Assembly (NCBI RefSeq): GCF_963667405.1
Contig: NZ_OY763408.1
Coordinates: 1,139,757-1,203,756 of the forward strand
Source of the DNA: an uncultured Sphaerochaeta sp.
GTDB lineage: Bacteria; Spirochaetota; Spirochaetia; Sphaerochaetales; Sphaerochaetaceae
Direction: 5' to 3'
Length of the DNA stretch: 64,000 nucleotides
A program made the position numbers and the translations under genes. Of the stretch, positions 34,953 through 44,279 are shown one piece after another. The notes under the pieces were generated by a model that worked only from the letters and a program-made list of their open reading frames with translations, had not been told where the DNA came from and did not search any database. Position 1 is the stretch's first letter; every line of letters starts with the position of its first letter.

Positions 34953-36185
34953 ATGTACCGATCGACCATCAAAGCCTGCTATCTGGGAAGTTTCATTGGG
35001 GCCCTGACCTGTAATCTGGCTCCTTTGCTGTATGTGACCTTCATGCTTGAGTTTGGCATTACCTTCGAGCAGGCAGGTCGCCTTACCCTGCTCAATTTCT
35101 TCACCCAGATTGTCACCGATCTGGTGTTCAGCCGTCCGGTCGATCGCTGGGGAGTGCGGCCGTTCATCACCCTCGGCCACCTTCTGGCCTTTTTCGGTTT
35201 TTTGCTGTTGGCCTTCGCCCCAAGCTTGTTTCCGAACAATACCTATGGTGGGCTGATGGTGGCTACGGTCATCTATTCGATCGGGGGAGGGCTCTTTGAG
35301 CTGTTGCTCAGTGCCATCGTTCAGGCGATTCCCAATGACTCGAAGGAGAAGGCAATGAGCCTGTTGCACTCTTTCTATGCATGGGGCTTCATCGTAGTGG
35401 TCATCGGCACGACGGTAGGACTGCGCTTCTTCAGCAGGAGCAACTGGATGTATGTGGTTTTGCTCTGGTCAATCCTCCCGTTGCTGAACTTCTTCAATTT
35501 CCTTCGTGTTCCCCTTGCCCCTGCCGTGGGGGAGGAGCATAGGACCAAGATCCGGGAGCTGCTCTCCTCCCGCTATTTCCTTTTTGTCCTGTTGGGCATT
35601 GCCGTAGGCGGAGCCACCGAGGTAAGCATGTCCCAGTGGACCAGTGCCTTTGTCGAGTCCTCGTTGGGCTTGCCCAAGGAGGTAGGCGATCTTGTGGGAC
35701 TCTGCCTTTTCGCCCTGCTTTTGGGAACCACACGGGCAATCTATGGAGCATACGGGGACAAGTTTCCCCTGTACAAGACCATGCTCTTCGGATCGGTGCT
35801 CTGTATCGTCTGCTACTTGGTTGCGGCGTTGAGCCCTTTCCCCATGCTGAGTCTGGTCGCCTGTATTTTCAGCGGTTTGGGCAGCAGCTTGCTTTGGCCG
35901 GGGTCGGTTGTCAACGGTGCGAATCGGTTTCCTTTGGCCGGGTCTTCGCTCTTTGCCTTTTTGGCTGCAGGAGGGGATGCCGGGGCTGCCTTCGGTCCCT
36001 GGATGATCGGTCTCATTGCTGACGTATCTCCGAATTTGGTACGCATCGCACCTTGGCTCAGCTCGTTGAGCCTACAGGAGTCAGCTCTGAGAAGTGGGAT
36101 GCTTTTAGGGACGATATTCCCGATCCTGATGGTCATATTCCTGAGGAAGATGCACCGTCTGGATGAGACGAGGATGGCATCGTAG
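34953..36185 (+). CDS. Major facilitator superfamily transporter
   Basis: A 410-residue inner-membrane carrier with twelve predicted helices. I start it at ATG 34953 (MYRSTIKACYLGSFIGAL), directly at the first helix; upstream in-frame codons are soluble and unlikely. The loop RPVDRWGVRP between helices 2 and 3 is the MFS signature, and GAYGDKFPLYKTM is its counterpart in the second half. Related carriers move sugars or other organic solutes. It ends 53 bases inside the convergent cyclic-nucleotide-binding gene. Confidence 0.8.
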   Translation: MYRSTIKACYLGSFIGALTCNLAPLLYVTFMLEFGITFEQAGRLTLLNFFTQIVTDLVFSRPVDRWGVRPFITLGHLLAFFGFLLLAFAPSLFPNNTYGGLMVATVIYSIGGGLFELLLSAIVQAIPNDSKEKAMSLLHSFYAWGFIVVVIGTTVGLRFFSRSNWMYVVLLWSILPLLNFFNFLRVPLAPAVGEEHRTKIRELLSSRYFLFVLLGIAVGGATEVSMSQWTSAFVESSLGLPKEVGDLVGLCLFALLLGTTRAIYGAYGDKFPLYKTMLFGSVLCIVCYLVAALSPFPMLSLVACIFSGLGSSLLWPGSVVNGANRFPLAGSSLFAFLAAGGDAGAAFGPWMIGLIADVSPNLVRIAPWLSSLSLQESALRSGMLLGTIFPILMVIFLRKMHRLDETRMAS

Positions 36186-36654
36186 TCTTGTTTTTCGCCA
36201 AAGCGAGCATCTCGTCGGCACTGCGCAATCGTCTGCTGATGTCCCGTGCAAGATTGAGGATGAGCATCGTGTAGGTCTTCAGGTTCTGCAGCGATATCTT
36301 GTAGAGGTCGCGGTTGGAGAGGGTGACGATTTTCGTGGCACAGGTGGTGATGACGGAAGCTGCACACCGCTGGATGTCGATCAGTTCCATCTCCCCGAAG
36401 GAGTCTCCTGCATGCAATGTGGTGATGATGCGTGATTGTTTCTTGCTGGTCTCCGACTGCCTCACTATGGCAACCTCACCCTCAACGATGAAGTAGACGC
36501 TGTTGTTGGGTTCTCCCTGTTTGAGCAAGGTGGTGTTGGCAGGAACTTCCTGCTCGACAAGAAAGGTCTTGATCAGGAGCAACTCGTCTTCGGTCAGCCC
36601 TCCGAACATGCTGTGCTTGCAGAGAAATTCATTGTCTATCATGCATTCGCTCAT
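36133..36654 (-). CDS. Cyclic-nucleotide-binding domain protein (Crp-like sensor, no HTH)
   Basis: A 173-residue protein with one cNMP-binding fold: LLKQGEPNNSVYFIVEGEVAIV near residue 42 and the binding cassette GDSFGEMELIDIQRCAASV near 82. The helix that follows (LYKISLQNLKTYTMLILNLARDISRRLRSAD) matches the Crp dimer helix, but no DNA-binding domain follows, only a Ser/Pro-rich tail. It may act as a nucleotide sensor in trans. Its 3' end overlaps the MFS gene. Confidence 0.8.
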   Translation of the reverse strand: MSECMIDNEFLCKHSMFGGLTEDELLLIKTFLVEQEVPANTTLLKQGEPNNSVYFIVEGEVAIVRQSETSKKQSRIITTLHAGDSFGEMELIDIQRCAASVITTCATKIVTLSNRDLYKISLQNLKTYTMLILNLARDISRRLRSADEMLALAKNKTTMPSSSHPDGASSSGI

Positions 36655-36850
36655 GCTTAATCGTACAAGCGCAAAACTGCGTACGCAAGTTTCCTGCCTT
36701 CAATAATGAGCAAAAATCAGACATAGTTCGGTTTGGATAACCAATATCCGTTTCATTTGCTATGGTGCAATGGACTTATCCGGCAAGGAAGGATACTCTT
36801 TTTCAAAGAGAGATGGCTGACGTAGGAGGTCCCTGCTGATTATCTATTAC

Positions 36851-38014
36851 GTGCAAAACTGTGTACTTGGTATGTTGCTCCTGCTGATCCTGCTCTACTT
36901 CTTTCTCAAGCAGCAAGGAAAGCTGGAAATGGCAGGGCGGATGTTTCTTGCCCTTTGGGCAAGTAATTTTGCCTTGTTGGCCTTGGAGCTTAGCATCGAT
37001 GTGATGGGTATCCATATCCCAAGGGCCTCTTTTGCTCCGCTTCTCTCTTTCCTCACTGCAATCTTCTATGTACTGAATGCCGCCCCAGGGGTTTTCTACT
37101 TTCTCTATATTCAGCATATGATGGGAAAGAGAGTCTCCAAGCGGTTTCTGCTTTTGGTTTTGTTACCTGCCTCACTTCATACGATGCTCGCGTTGGTCAG
37201 TCCCTGGACTGGGTGGTTGTTTGCAGTCGATGCATTGTCGCAGTACAGCAGGGGTCCGTACTTTTTCCTGACGGTTATCACCAACTATTCGTATCTGTTT
37301 TTCGGGCCACTCTATCTGTTGATGCACCATGAACAGCTGCAACGGAAAACCTACAGCACGCTGTTGATTTTTCCTTTTCCTGTAGCCATTGCTGGGTTCC
37401 TGCAGATCATGTTCTATGGATTGGAAGTGCTGTGGATCAGTCTCTCCCTCTCCCTTCTGATCCTCTTCTTCAACGTGGAATCGAATCAGGTCAACCGTGA
37501 TTATCTGACCGGTCTGTTCAACCGTCGGTATTTTCAGAGAATGGCAACACTTGCCGTTGCGAAAAAGAGGGCAGGGAAGGCCCAATGGGCATTCCTGCTG
37601 GATATCAATGGGTTCAAGGCCATCAATGACACCTATGGTCATGCAAAAGGTGACGAGGCATTGATCGGCATTGCCCGACTTTTGGAACAGGTTGCTCCGA
37701 AGCACACCGTGGTCAGTCGCTACGGGGGAGACGAGTTTGCCCTGCTTACCCCCGGGCTTTCCGAACATGAGGTCGCCCAGTTTTTCGATGACCTTGAGCA
37801 GAAGCTCGCTGCCACCAATGCAGCAGGACAGTTCTGTGGCAGTATACGTGTCAGTGTAGGGTGCGCGTGCTTGCCTGAACGGGAGCACACAGACCTTGAT
37901 GTTTTCCTGGTACAGCTGGACAAGAGTATGTATGTGGCGAAGCGTGAGAGCAAAAAAGCAACAGATCACCTACATTCCGTTCTTTTTCACATGTGCACAA
38001 AGGATAGGTCATAG
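36851..38014 (+). CDS. Membrane-bound diguanylate cyclase (GGDEF)
   Basis: About 387 residues. The first 215 residues form about seven hydrophobic helices; a GGDEF domain follows, starting DYLTGLFNRRYF near residue 218 with the active-site motif RYGGDEFALL near residue 290. It makes c-di-GMP. No RxxD inhibitory site is evident before the motif. The start is uncertain: GTG 36851 is the first ordinary codon, but the best ribosome site (TAGGAGG at 36823-36829) is spaced for CTG 36836 or ATT 36839 in the same frame, which would add four to five hydrophobic residues. Confidence 0.82.
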   Translation: MQNCVLGMLLLLILLYFFLKQQGKLEMAGRMFLALWASNFALLALELSIDVMGIHIPRASFAPLLSFLTAIFYVLNAAPGVFYFLYIQHMMGKRVSKRFLLLVLLPASLHTMLALVSPWTGWLFAVDALSQYSRGPYFFLTVITNYSYLFFGPLYLLMHHEQLQRKTYSTLLIFPFPVAIAGFLQIMFYGLEVLWISLSLSLLILFFNVESNQVNRDYLTGLFNRRYFQRMATLAVAKKRAGKAQWAFLLDINGFKAINDTYGHAKGDEALIGIARLLEQVAPKHTVVSRYGGDEFALLTPGLSEHEVAQFFDDLEQKLAATNAAGQFCGSIRVSVGCACLPEREHTDLDVFLVQLDKSMYVAKRESKKATDHLHSVLFHMCTKDRS

Positions 38015-38112
38015 AAGATTTATGATTTTCATGACATTATCTGGTAGCATCTGTTGCCGTTTTTCTTCGACATGAGTATGTTTACGCTGTTTACTTACGT
38101 AAGGAATTTTCT

Positions 38113-39459
38113 ATGTACAAAAAGATGTTCATATTCGGATTGCTGCTTGCAACCCTCTTTTCTCCCCTCTTTGCAAAGCAAAGCCTTTCCTTGGAGCAAG
38201 CGCTTCAGCTTGCCAAGGCAAACAACCTCGGACTTGCCTCCAATGCAATTGACGTAGCTGCTGCAAAACGGGATGTCGATACTTCGTGGAATCTGTTTGT
38301 GCCTTCGGTCTCCCTGACGCTTTCGAATGCGGGGAGAGGGCCTGGATTCAATGCAGCAACTACATCGTTCACAAACCCTCTTACCGGTGTTACCTCAGAT
38401 ATCCCCATGGGTTCAACAAATCAGGGCCTCGGACTCAGCCTTGGTGTCTCCCTCACCCTCAATCCAGCAGTGAAAGACCAGTTGGACTCCTACAACCTCG
38501 GCTACCAGATCCAGCAAGTGACGTTCGCCCAAGCCCAGGCTGAGGTAGAACGCAATGTCACCAAGCTGTATTACTACCTTCTGATGGAAGCAGAGAACAT
38601 CAAGGTGCAGGAGATGAACCTTGAGCTTGCCCTGAAGCAGTACGAGCAGGTGCAGACCAAGTTTGAGAGCGGGTTTGCTTCGGAGATGGAGATGCTCTCC
38701 AGCCAGTTGAGCTACGAGCAGCTCAAGACCCCCATCCAGCAAGCCAAGAATCAGTACCAGTCAAATCTCCTGAGCCTGAAAGCCTTGCTCGGCTTGGACT
38801 TGGCTGAAGAGTTGGAAGTTTCCGGCGATATCCCTGCAATGGTCAAGGAGCTGGAAGTCTCCGAGCTGCGTGAGTACCTGCAGAAAAGCTACTCGCTGAC
38901 GCTCATCGACCTGAACATGGCCCAGCTGAAAAGCAGCTTGGAGTCGAACAAGAAGCAGGCTCTGATGCCTTCGCTCTCCCTCTCCACCTCCTACGACGTC
39001 TCCGCCTGGAATGAGAGTTACTCCAATACGTTCAGCGACTCTGTCACCTACTCGGTTGGAGTGCGCATCCCCCTCGATGGCTTCATCCCCAACTCACGCA
39101 CGCAAGTGGGCTTGGCGAAGCTGCAGGACTCACTGGACAAGCTCTCCTTGCAGCGCAGGCAGGCACTGCAGCAGCTGGAGCTGGGAGTGGTTTCGAAGGT
39201 ACAGAACCTGAACATGCTGGCAAGCCAGGCAGAGCTTGCCAAGCAGAGTCTCGAACTTACCGAGAAGCTGTACGTCATGCATATGATCCAATATGAGAGC
39301 GGCTATGTTACCTTCCTGCAGCTGCAGGAAGCACAGAACAACCTGGTATCGGCCAAGCAGAACATACTGGGTCTTGAATACCAATATGTCAGCGGTCTGA
39401 TCGATCTGCTGTACGACCTGAACATCCAACACACGTTCCAAGCGAAGGAGTCGAACTGA
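38113..39459 (+). CDS. TolC-family outer-membrane efflux protein
   Basis: A 448-residue protein with a signal peptide (MYKKMFIFGLLLATLFSPLFA). It has the two-fold repeat of long helices typical of outer-membrane efflux proteins: LSLEQALQLAKANNLGLASNA at the front, helices rich in Gln, Glu and Leu around residues 140-240, and again 335-440. AAGGAA precedes the ATG. It is the exit duct of the tripartite pump encoded by this and the next two genes. Confidence 0.88.
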   Translation: MYKKMFIFGLLLATLFSPLFAKQSLSLEQALQLAKANNLGLASNAIDVAAAKRDVDTSWNLFVPSVSLTLSNAGRGPGFNAATTSFTNPLTGVTSDIPMGSTNQGLGLSLGVSLTLNPAVKDQLDSYNLGYQIQQVTFAQAQAEVERNVTKLYYYLLMEAENIKVQEMNLELALKQYEQVQTKFESGFASEMEMLSSQLSYEQLKTPIQQAKNQYQSNLLSLKALLGLDLAEELEVSGDIPAMVKELEVSELREYLQKSYSLTLIDLNMAQLKSSLESNKKQALMPSLSLSTSYDVSAWNESYSNTFSDSVTYSVGVRIPLDGFIPNSRTQVGLAKLQDSLDKLSLQRRQALQQLELGVVSKVQNLNMLASQAELAKQSLELTEKLYVMHMIQYESGYVTFLQLQEAQNNLVSAKQNILGLEYQYVSGLIDLLYDLNIQHTFQAKESN

Positions 39460-39461
39460 TC

Positions 39462-40397
39462 ATGGCAAAGCAAAGATCCAAAAAGCGCATAGCAGGACTT
39501 GTGGTCCTGATTCTTCTCATTATTCTGGCCACCGCATTGGTGGTCATCAACCCGTTCCAGTACCTCAAGAGCCTTGCCCCCGAAGCGGTGGCAGAGACTT
39601 CGACGGAACAGGTAGCTGTACCTGTCAGGGTCTTGCAGACCGCAACCTCCACCTTGCAGAACACCATCCGTACCAACGGAAGTGTCATCGATCCCAGTTC
39701 GCTCGACGTATATCCTGAGGTAGCGGGGACCTTGAGCAGCCTGACAGTCAGTGTAGGACAGCGGGTTGAGAAGGATCAGGTGATTGCAACCATAGACCCT
39801 TCCCGTCCTGGGGTGGTCTACAAGGAAGTTGCAGTGAAAGCACCTGCCGGCGGTACTATCCTTGCCCTTCCCTTTGTGGTGGGGGCGGGGGTGAGCATGC
39901 AGGCGCCCTTGGCACGCATCGGTATGCTTGAAAACCTTGAAGTGGTTACCGACATTGCTGAACGGCACATCGGATCGGTGGGAATCGGCACAAAGGCCGA
40001 GCTTACCTTCAAGGCCTATCCTGGGCAGCGTTTCAGTGCAGAGGTCTCCCGGCTCAGTCCTGTGCTCAACCCCGGCTCCAGAACCCTGGAAATCGGGCTT
40101 ACGTTTGAGGATGCGGAAGGAAAGATCAAGAGTGGCATGTTCCCCACCATCACGCTTTTCACGGAGCACCTTGACTCGGTCATTGCCATACCCCGGTCGG
40201 CACTGCTGTACAGCGGAAGCCAGGCCTATCTCTACATTGCTGACAACTCGAATGTTGCACATCGTGTCAATGTCGAAGTAGGGTTGCAGGTGGATGATAT
40301 GATTGAGATCAAGTCAGGTCTCAATGAAGGGGACCTTTTGGTCGTCGAAGGCCAGAGCCTCCTTACCGAAGGTACGCTGGTGCGTGTTCTTCAGTAA
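39462..40397 (+). CDS. RND efflux periplasmic adaptor (membrane fusion protein)
   Basis: A 311-residue protein with one N-terminal membrane helix (about residues 8-30). The split lipoyl/biotinyl-like halves are ASTLQNTIRTNGSVIDPSSLDVYPEVAGTLSSL-type sequence near residues 65-98 and KAPAGGTILALPFVVGAGV near residue 125. The beta-barrel and membrane-proximal domains follow. It lacks a long helical hairpin and is therefore short, as in simpler RND adaptors. It starts two bases after the TolC-like gene's stop. Confidence 0.88.
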   Translation: MAKQRSKKRIAGLVVLILLIILATALVVINPFQYLKSLAPEAVAETSTEQVAVPVRVLQTATSTLQNTIRTNGSVIDPSSLDVYPEVAGTLSSLTVSVGQRVEKDQVIATIDPSRPGVVYKEVAVKAPAGGTILALPFVVGAGVSMQAPLARIGMLENLEVVTDIAERHIGSVGIGTKAELTFKAYPGQRFSAEVSRLSPVLNPGSRTLEIGLTFEDAEGKIKSGMFPTITLFTEHLDSVIAIPRSALLYSGSQAYLYIADNSNVAHRVNVEVGLQVDDMIEIKSGLNEGDLLVVEGQSLLTEGTLVRVLQ

Positions 40398-40412
40398 CAA
40401 AGGAATCAATGT

Positions 40413-43400
40413 ATGAGTATTACCAATACTGTAGTTCGCAGGCCAACCACCATCATTGTCATCTACCTCCTGTTGGTGGCTCTTGCTTTGGTGGTCTATC
40501 CAAACTTGGCTGTGGAACTGTTTCCTGAAATGGACCTTCCCATGGTCATTGTCTATTCCACCTACCAAGGTGCGAGTCCTGAGACCATGGAGAGTAGGGT
40601 CACCAAGCTCATAGAGAGCGGGGTATCGAATGTCGGAGGGGTAAAGACCATCAGTTCCACCTCTTCCGAAGGGGTCTCGATGGTCATGCTGGAGTTTGCC
40701 TACGGCACTGACCTGGACAAGGCCAGCCAGTCAATCAACGACAACCTCAATCTCTTCGGGGACATGTTTCCCGAGGATGCCAGCAAACCCTCGATCTTCA
40801 AACTGAACACCAACATGATGCCGGTCATGAACATCGCATTGCGCGGTTCTGACGGGCAGGATGCGAATGAGCTCAGGGAGGTGGTCAAGGACTTGGTGCA
40901 GAACCGACTGGAGCGGGTAGGCGGTGTCTCCTCCACCTCCATCAACGGTGGCCAGGATGCATTCATCCAGGTAGCCATCGACCAGAATCGGCTGGACGCC
41001 TACGGCCTGACGCTTTCACAGGTGGCGTATGCCCTCAACCCGCAGAATCTGCAGGTAGGGGCGGGCTCGCTCATTGAAGGCGACCTGTCCTATCTCTTGC
41101 GCACCGATGCCCAGTTCACTTCCCTTGAGCAGATAGAAGAGACCATGGTCACCTCCTTCCCCAAGTATGATGCAAAGGGGACGCTGATCGGCTCGAATGT
41201 GGTGCGTCTTTCTGACATCGCCACCGTTTCGTATGCATACCGTGATGCAACCAGCAAGGTGTATATCAACGGAGAACCGGGGGTGTACATCTCCGTTTCC
41301 AAGGAGTCGGACGCAAACAGTGTCCAGGTTGCCAAGCGCATCAACGACCTCATCGTGGAACTGAACAACGAGTTGCCGAAGGGCATGAGCCTGGAGGTCA
41401 TCGTCGACACCACCTCGATGATTGAGTCGACGATCAATACCGTCTACCAGAGCTTGCTCTATGGTGTCATCCTGGTCATGGTGGTGCTCTTCATCTTCCT
41501 TCGGAGCCTGAAGTCCACATTCATCATAGGCATCTCCATCCCCATTTCCATGTTGCTCACGGTTCTGGTGATGTACTTCATGGGCTATTCCCTGAACCTT
41601 ATGACCCTTACAGGCCTCATTCTGGGCCTGGGCATGACCGTCGACAGCTCCATCGTAGTCTTGGAGAACATCTTCCGCTATCGTGAACGTGGGGCAAAGC
41701 TGCATGCAGCAGCCATCCTCGGTACGAAGGAGATGATTGTTTCCATCACCGCATCCACGCTGACCACTGTCTGCGTGTTCGTGCCGATGGTGATGCTGCG
41801 CAGCAATCTTGAGATGCTCGGTGAGATGATAACCCCGATGGCCGGCACCATCATCATCAGCTTGTTGGCCTCCCTCATTGTCTCGGTCACCCTCATTCCT
41901 GTTCTTACCAGCAGCTATGTGCGTGTCTATACCCGTAAGCAGAAGCCGCTGAAGGTCCGCCTGCTTCGGTTCATCGATGAGAAGGCTGAAGCCGCATTCG
42001 AGGCTCTTGACCGTGGCTACAAGCGGGTGCTTGGCTTGTTGCTTTCCTACAAGTGGCTCACCGTCCTGTTGGTCGTCCTGATTCTGGTGCTGACCTTCCA
42101 GGCTTTCGGAGCCATGCATCGTTCGCTCTATCCGACCATGAGTGAGAATTCAGTCTCCCTGACGGTCACCCTTCCGCAGGGAACTACCCTGGAAACCACC
42201 GAAAGCTTGCTCAGGGATTTGGAAGAAAAGGCGAAGGTGGATATCAAGGGATACAAGGACATCATCGTCACCATTGGCGGAGGCGGCATGTTCGGCGGAG
42301 GTGGAACCAGCAGCGGTTCGCTGCAAGTCTCCCTGCTCGAAGACGAGGAGGGGGTGGATACCATGCAGCAGGTCCAGGAGAAGCTGAGACGCTACTTCGA
42401 TCTCTATCCAGCAGCATCCTTCTCCTTCTCGCAGATGTCCATGGGGTTGGGCAATCTCAACCCGGTTGATGTGACGGTCAAGAGTGATGACCTCAATCTT
42501 GCTGTCGCGACTGCAGAACAGATAAGGGATCTCATTGAGGAGAACCTGCCAAACATCAAGGAGATCCGAACTGATTTCAGCAAAGGGCTTCCCGAGCTGC
42601 ACATCAAGATCGACCGTGAACGGGCGTATGCGTATGGACTTACCATGCAAACCATTGCCACCGAGATCAGCAACAGCGTGAACGGTATGACCGCCACCCA
42701 GCTGAAGCAGAACGGAAATGACACCGATGTGGTGGTGATGCTGCAGAAGTCCGACCGTTCCAGCGAGCTGGATCTGAAGCGTATCTTTGTGCGTAATGCT
42801 ATGGGTGAGAAGATCAGCCTGGACAACCTTGCCACCTTGGAACGCTCCACAGGACCTGTGTCCATCAGTCGTGAGAATGAGATGCGGACCGTGCATGTAA
42901 TCGGAGGATTGGCAGAAGGGTATGCATCCAGTCAGGCTGAGACTGACATCAAGGCGTTGCTTGCTGAGAAGCTTCCCCTGTCCGATGAGGTGTTTCTTGA
43001 GTATGGCGGTGACTTTGCCGATATGAGCCAGATGTTCAATCAGGTGATCATGATCTTCATCCTGGCTGTCATCCTGGTCTTTGGTGTCATGGCCTCGTTG
43101 TTCGAGTCCTTCCGAAACCCCTTCATCGTTCTCCTGTCCATGCCGCTTATGATGGTAGGTGTAGTAGGACTGTACCTTATCACCGGGGAGACCTTCAGCC
43201 TGATCAGCGCCATCGGTATCGTCATTCTTGCCGGTATTGTCGTTAACAACGGCATCGTGCTCATCGAGTACATCAATTTGCTGCGCAAGCGTGGGCTTCC
43301 CATCAGGCAAGCCTGCATTGAAGCGGGCGGGAACAGGCTCAAGCCGATTCTCATGACCAGCCTGACCACCATCTTCGGTATGATTCCCCTTGCTTTCTTC

Positions 43401-43571
43401 GGAGGACAGGGTGCGGAGCAGATCCAGCCGATCGGGCAGACCATCATCGGTGGTATGGCGATCAGCACGTTGATGACCATCTTCTTCACTCCGGTACTCT
43501 ATGCCCTGTTCAACAGGGACAAGAAGAAGAAGGATGTAGAGAGCATCGAAACCTATGCAGAGGAGCTGTGA
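40413..43571 (+). CDS. RND-family inner-membrane efflux transporter
   Basis: A 1052-residue AcrB-type proton-driven exporter with twelve helices and two large periplasmic loops. The start ITNTVVRRPTTIIVIYLLLVALAL is the typical first helix. Helix 4 carries GLILGLGMTVDSSIVVLENIFR, with the Asp and Glu usual in the proton relay region, and the second half repeats it as IGIVILAGIVVNNGIVLIEYINLL. The family is the hydrophobe/amphiphile exporters rather than metal pumps (no Met-rich relay seen). The substrate is unknown. Confidence 0.92.
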   Translation: MSITNTVVRRPTTIIVIYLLLVALALVVYPNLAVELFPEMDLPMVIVYSTYQGASPETMESRVTKLIESGVSNVGGVKTISSTSSEGVSMVMLEFAYGTDLDKASQSINDNLNLFGDMFPEDASKPSIFKLNTNMMPVMNIALRGSDGQDANELREVVKDLVQNRLERVGGVSSTSINGGQDAFIQVAIDQNRLDAYGLTLSQVAYALNPQNLQVGAGSLIEGDLSYLLRTDAQFTSLEQIEETMVTSFPKYDAKGTLIGSNVVRLSDIATVSYAYRDATSKVYINGEPGVYISVSKESDANSVQVAKRINDLIVELNNELPKGMSLEVIVDTTSMIESTINTVYQSLLYGVILVMVVLFIFLRSLKSTFIIGISIPISMLLTVLVMYFMGYSLNLMTLTGLILGLGMTVDSSIVVLENIFRYRERGAKLHAAAILGTKEMIVSITASTLTTVCVFVPMVMLRSNLEMLGEMITPMAGTIIISLLASLIVSVTLIPVLTSSYVRVYTRKQKPLKVRLLRFIDEKAEAAFEALDRGYKRVLGLLLSYKWLTVLLVVLILVLTFQAFGAMHRSLYPTMSENSVSLTVTLPQGTTLETTESLLRDLEEKAKVDIKGYKDIIVTIGGGGMFGGGGTSSGSLQVSLLEDEEGVDTMQQVQEKLRRYFDLYPAASFSFSQMSMGLGNLNPVDVTVKSDDLNLAVATAEQIRDLIEENLPNIKEIRTDFSKGLPELHIKIDRERAYAYGLTMQTIATEISNSVNGMTATQLKQNGNDTDVVVMLQKSDRSSELDLKRIFVRNAMGEKISLDNLATLERSTGPVSISRENEMRTVHVIGGLAEGYASSQAETDIKALLAEKLPLSDEVFLEYGGDFADMSQMFNQVIMIFILAVILVFGVMASLFESFRNPFIVLLSMPLMMVGVVGLYLITGETFSLISAIGIVILAGIVVNNGIVLIEYINLLRKRGLPIRQACIEAGGNRLKPILMTSLTTIFGMIPLAFFGGQGAEQIQPIGQTIIGGMAISTLMTIFFTPVLYALFNRDKKKKDVESIETYAEEL

Positions 43572-43572
43572 G

Positions 43573-43845
43573 ATGAGAAGAGTGGAAATCATTGCCGCCC
43601 AGGCAATCCTTGACGATGTACTGGAAGCGTTGGATCACTATGAGATCCCGATGCAATATACCATTATCCCAACTGCTCATGGCAGAGGCAGAACGATTCC
43701 CAAACTGGGAGACGATGTATGGCCGGAGGAGAATTTCATTCTCATCATCTACTGTGAGCATGGGTTGCTCACCCGCATTGAGGCAGCCCTTGAGTTGGTG
43801 AAGAAGAAGTACGACCACGAGGGAATAGGGTACTTCGTGATGTAA
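43573..43845 (+). CDS. PII-like small regulatory protein linked to RND pump
   Basis: A 90-residue protein starting at ATG 43573, two bases after the pump stop, with AGGAG in front. The alternation MRRVEIIAAQAILDDVLEALDHYEIPMQYTI and the RGRTIPKLGDDVWPEENFILII segment match the ferredoxin-like fold of PII-like proteins. It lacks the uridylylation T-loop Tyr motif of true GlnB. Such small proteins are found in some RND operons and may sense a ligand or bind the pump; its function here is inferred from position. Confidence 0.65.
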   Translation: MRRVEIIAAQAILDDVLEALDHYEIPMQYTIIPTAHGRGRTIPKLGDDVWPEENFILIIYCEHGLLTRIEAALELVKKKYDHEGIGYFVM

Positions 43846-43849
43846 GGAA

Positions 43850-43880
43850 AAAGGCAACGGCTCACAAGGCTGTTGCCTTT
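43850..43880 (+). terminator. Terminator of the RND operon
   Basis: AAAGGCAAC pairs with GTTGCCTTT, with three further inner pairs, directly after the PII-like gene and ending in CTTTCTCTT. Confidence 0.75.
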
Positions 43881-44279
43881 CTCTTGGCCGTTCCCTCCAT
43901 TCCGTGGTTGGTGTTTGTAGAGTGGCTGTGCGGACATCTTCGATTGAACCTCGTAAAATGCACATAGAATGTTTCCTCTGACGGAGGCTCAGAGGGGTAC
44001 GCAGTTATAGTATTGGAACATAAGGAATAAATATGTGAAATTCAGCTCAAATAGATAGCCATAAGCCAAGATATAGTCAAAATTATTTCTTTCAGTCTTC
44101 TCAGATTTCGATTTTCCCAGTTTTCACTGTGGTTCCTTCACGAAAAATTGAGTGTCATTGGTGAATATTCGCATACCATGGTTATCTGGTTTTTCTTTTG
44201 CTGAGTCAATTTGCGGTACTGGAGCTGATGAAGATTGGCGAATATTGATTTATTCGCTTTTCTTGCTATACTCTGCATT
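43881..44279. other. Gene-free AT-rich stretch
   Basis: About 400 bases. It holds a small hairpin at 43975-43995 (CCTCTGA, seven-base loop, TCAGAGG) without a T-run, and poly-A/T-rich sequence. No convincing gene or RNA is seen; the promoter of the next gene must be near its right end. Confidence 0.5.

Noticed and set aside
42150..43592. 480-codon minus-strand frame opposite the RND pump
   Set aside because: It has no recognisable domain and the pump on the other strand is certain; it is a shadow of biased codon use.
43975..43995. Hairpin CCTCTGA / TCAGAGG as a terminator or small RNA
   Set aside because: No T-run and no supporting promoter; left only as a note in the gap entry.
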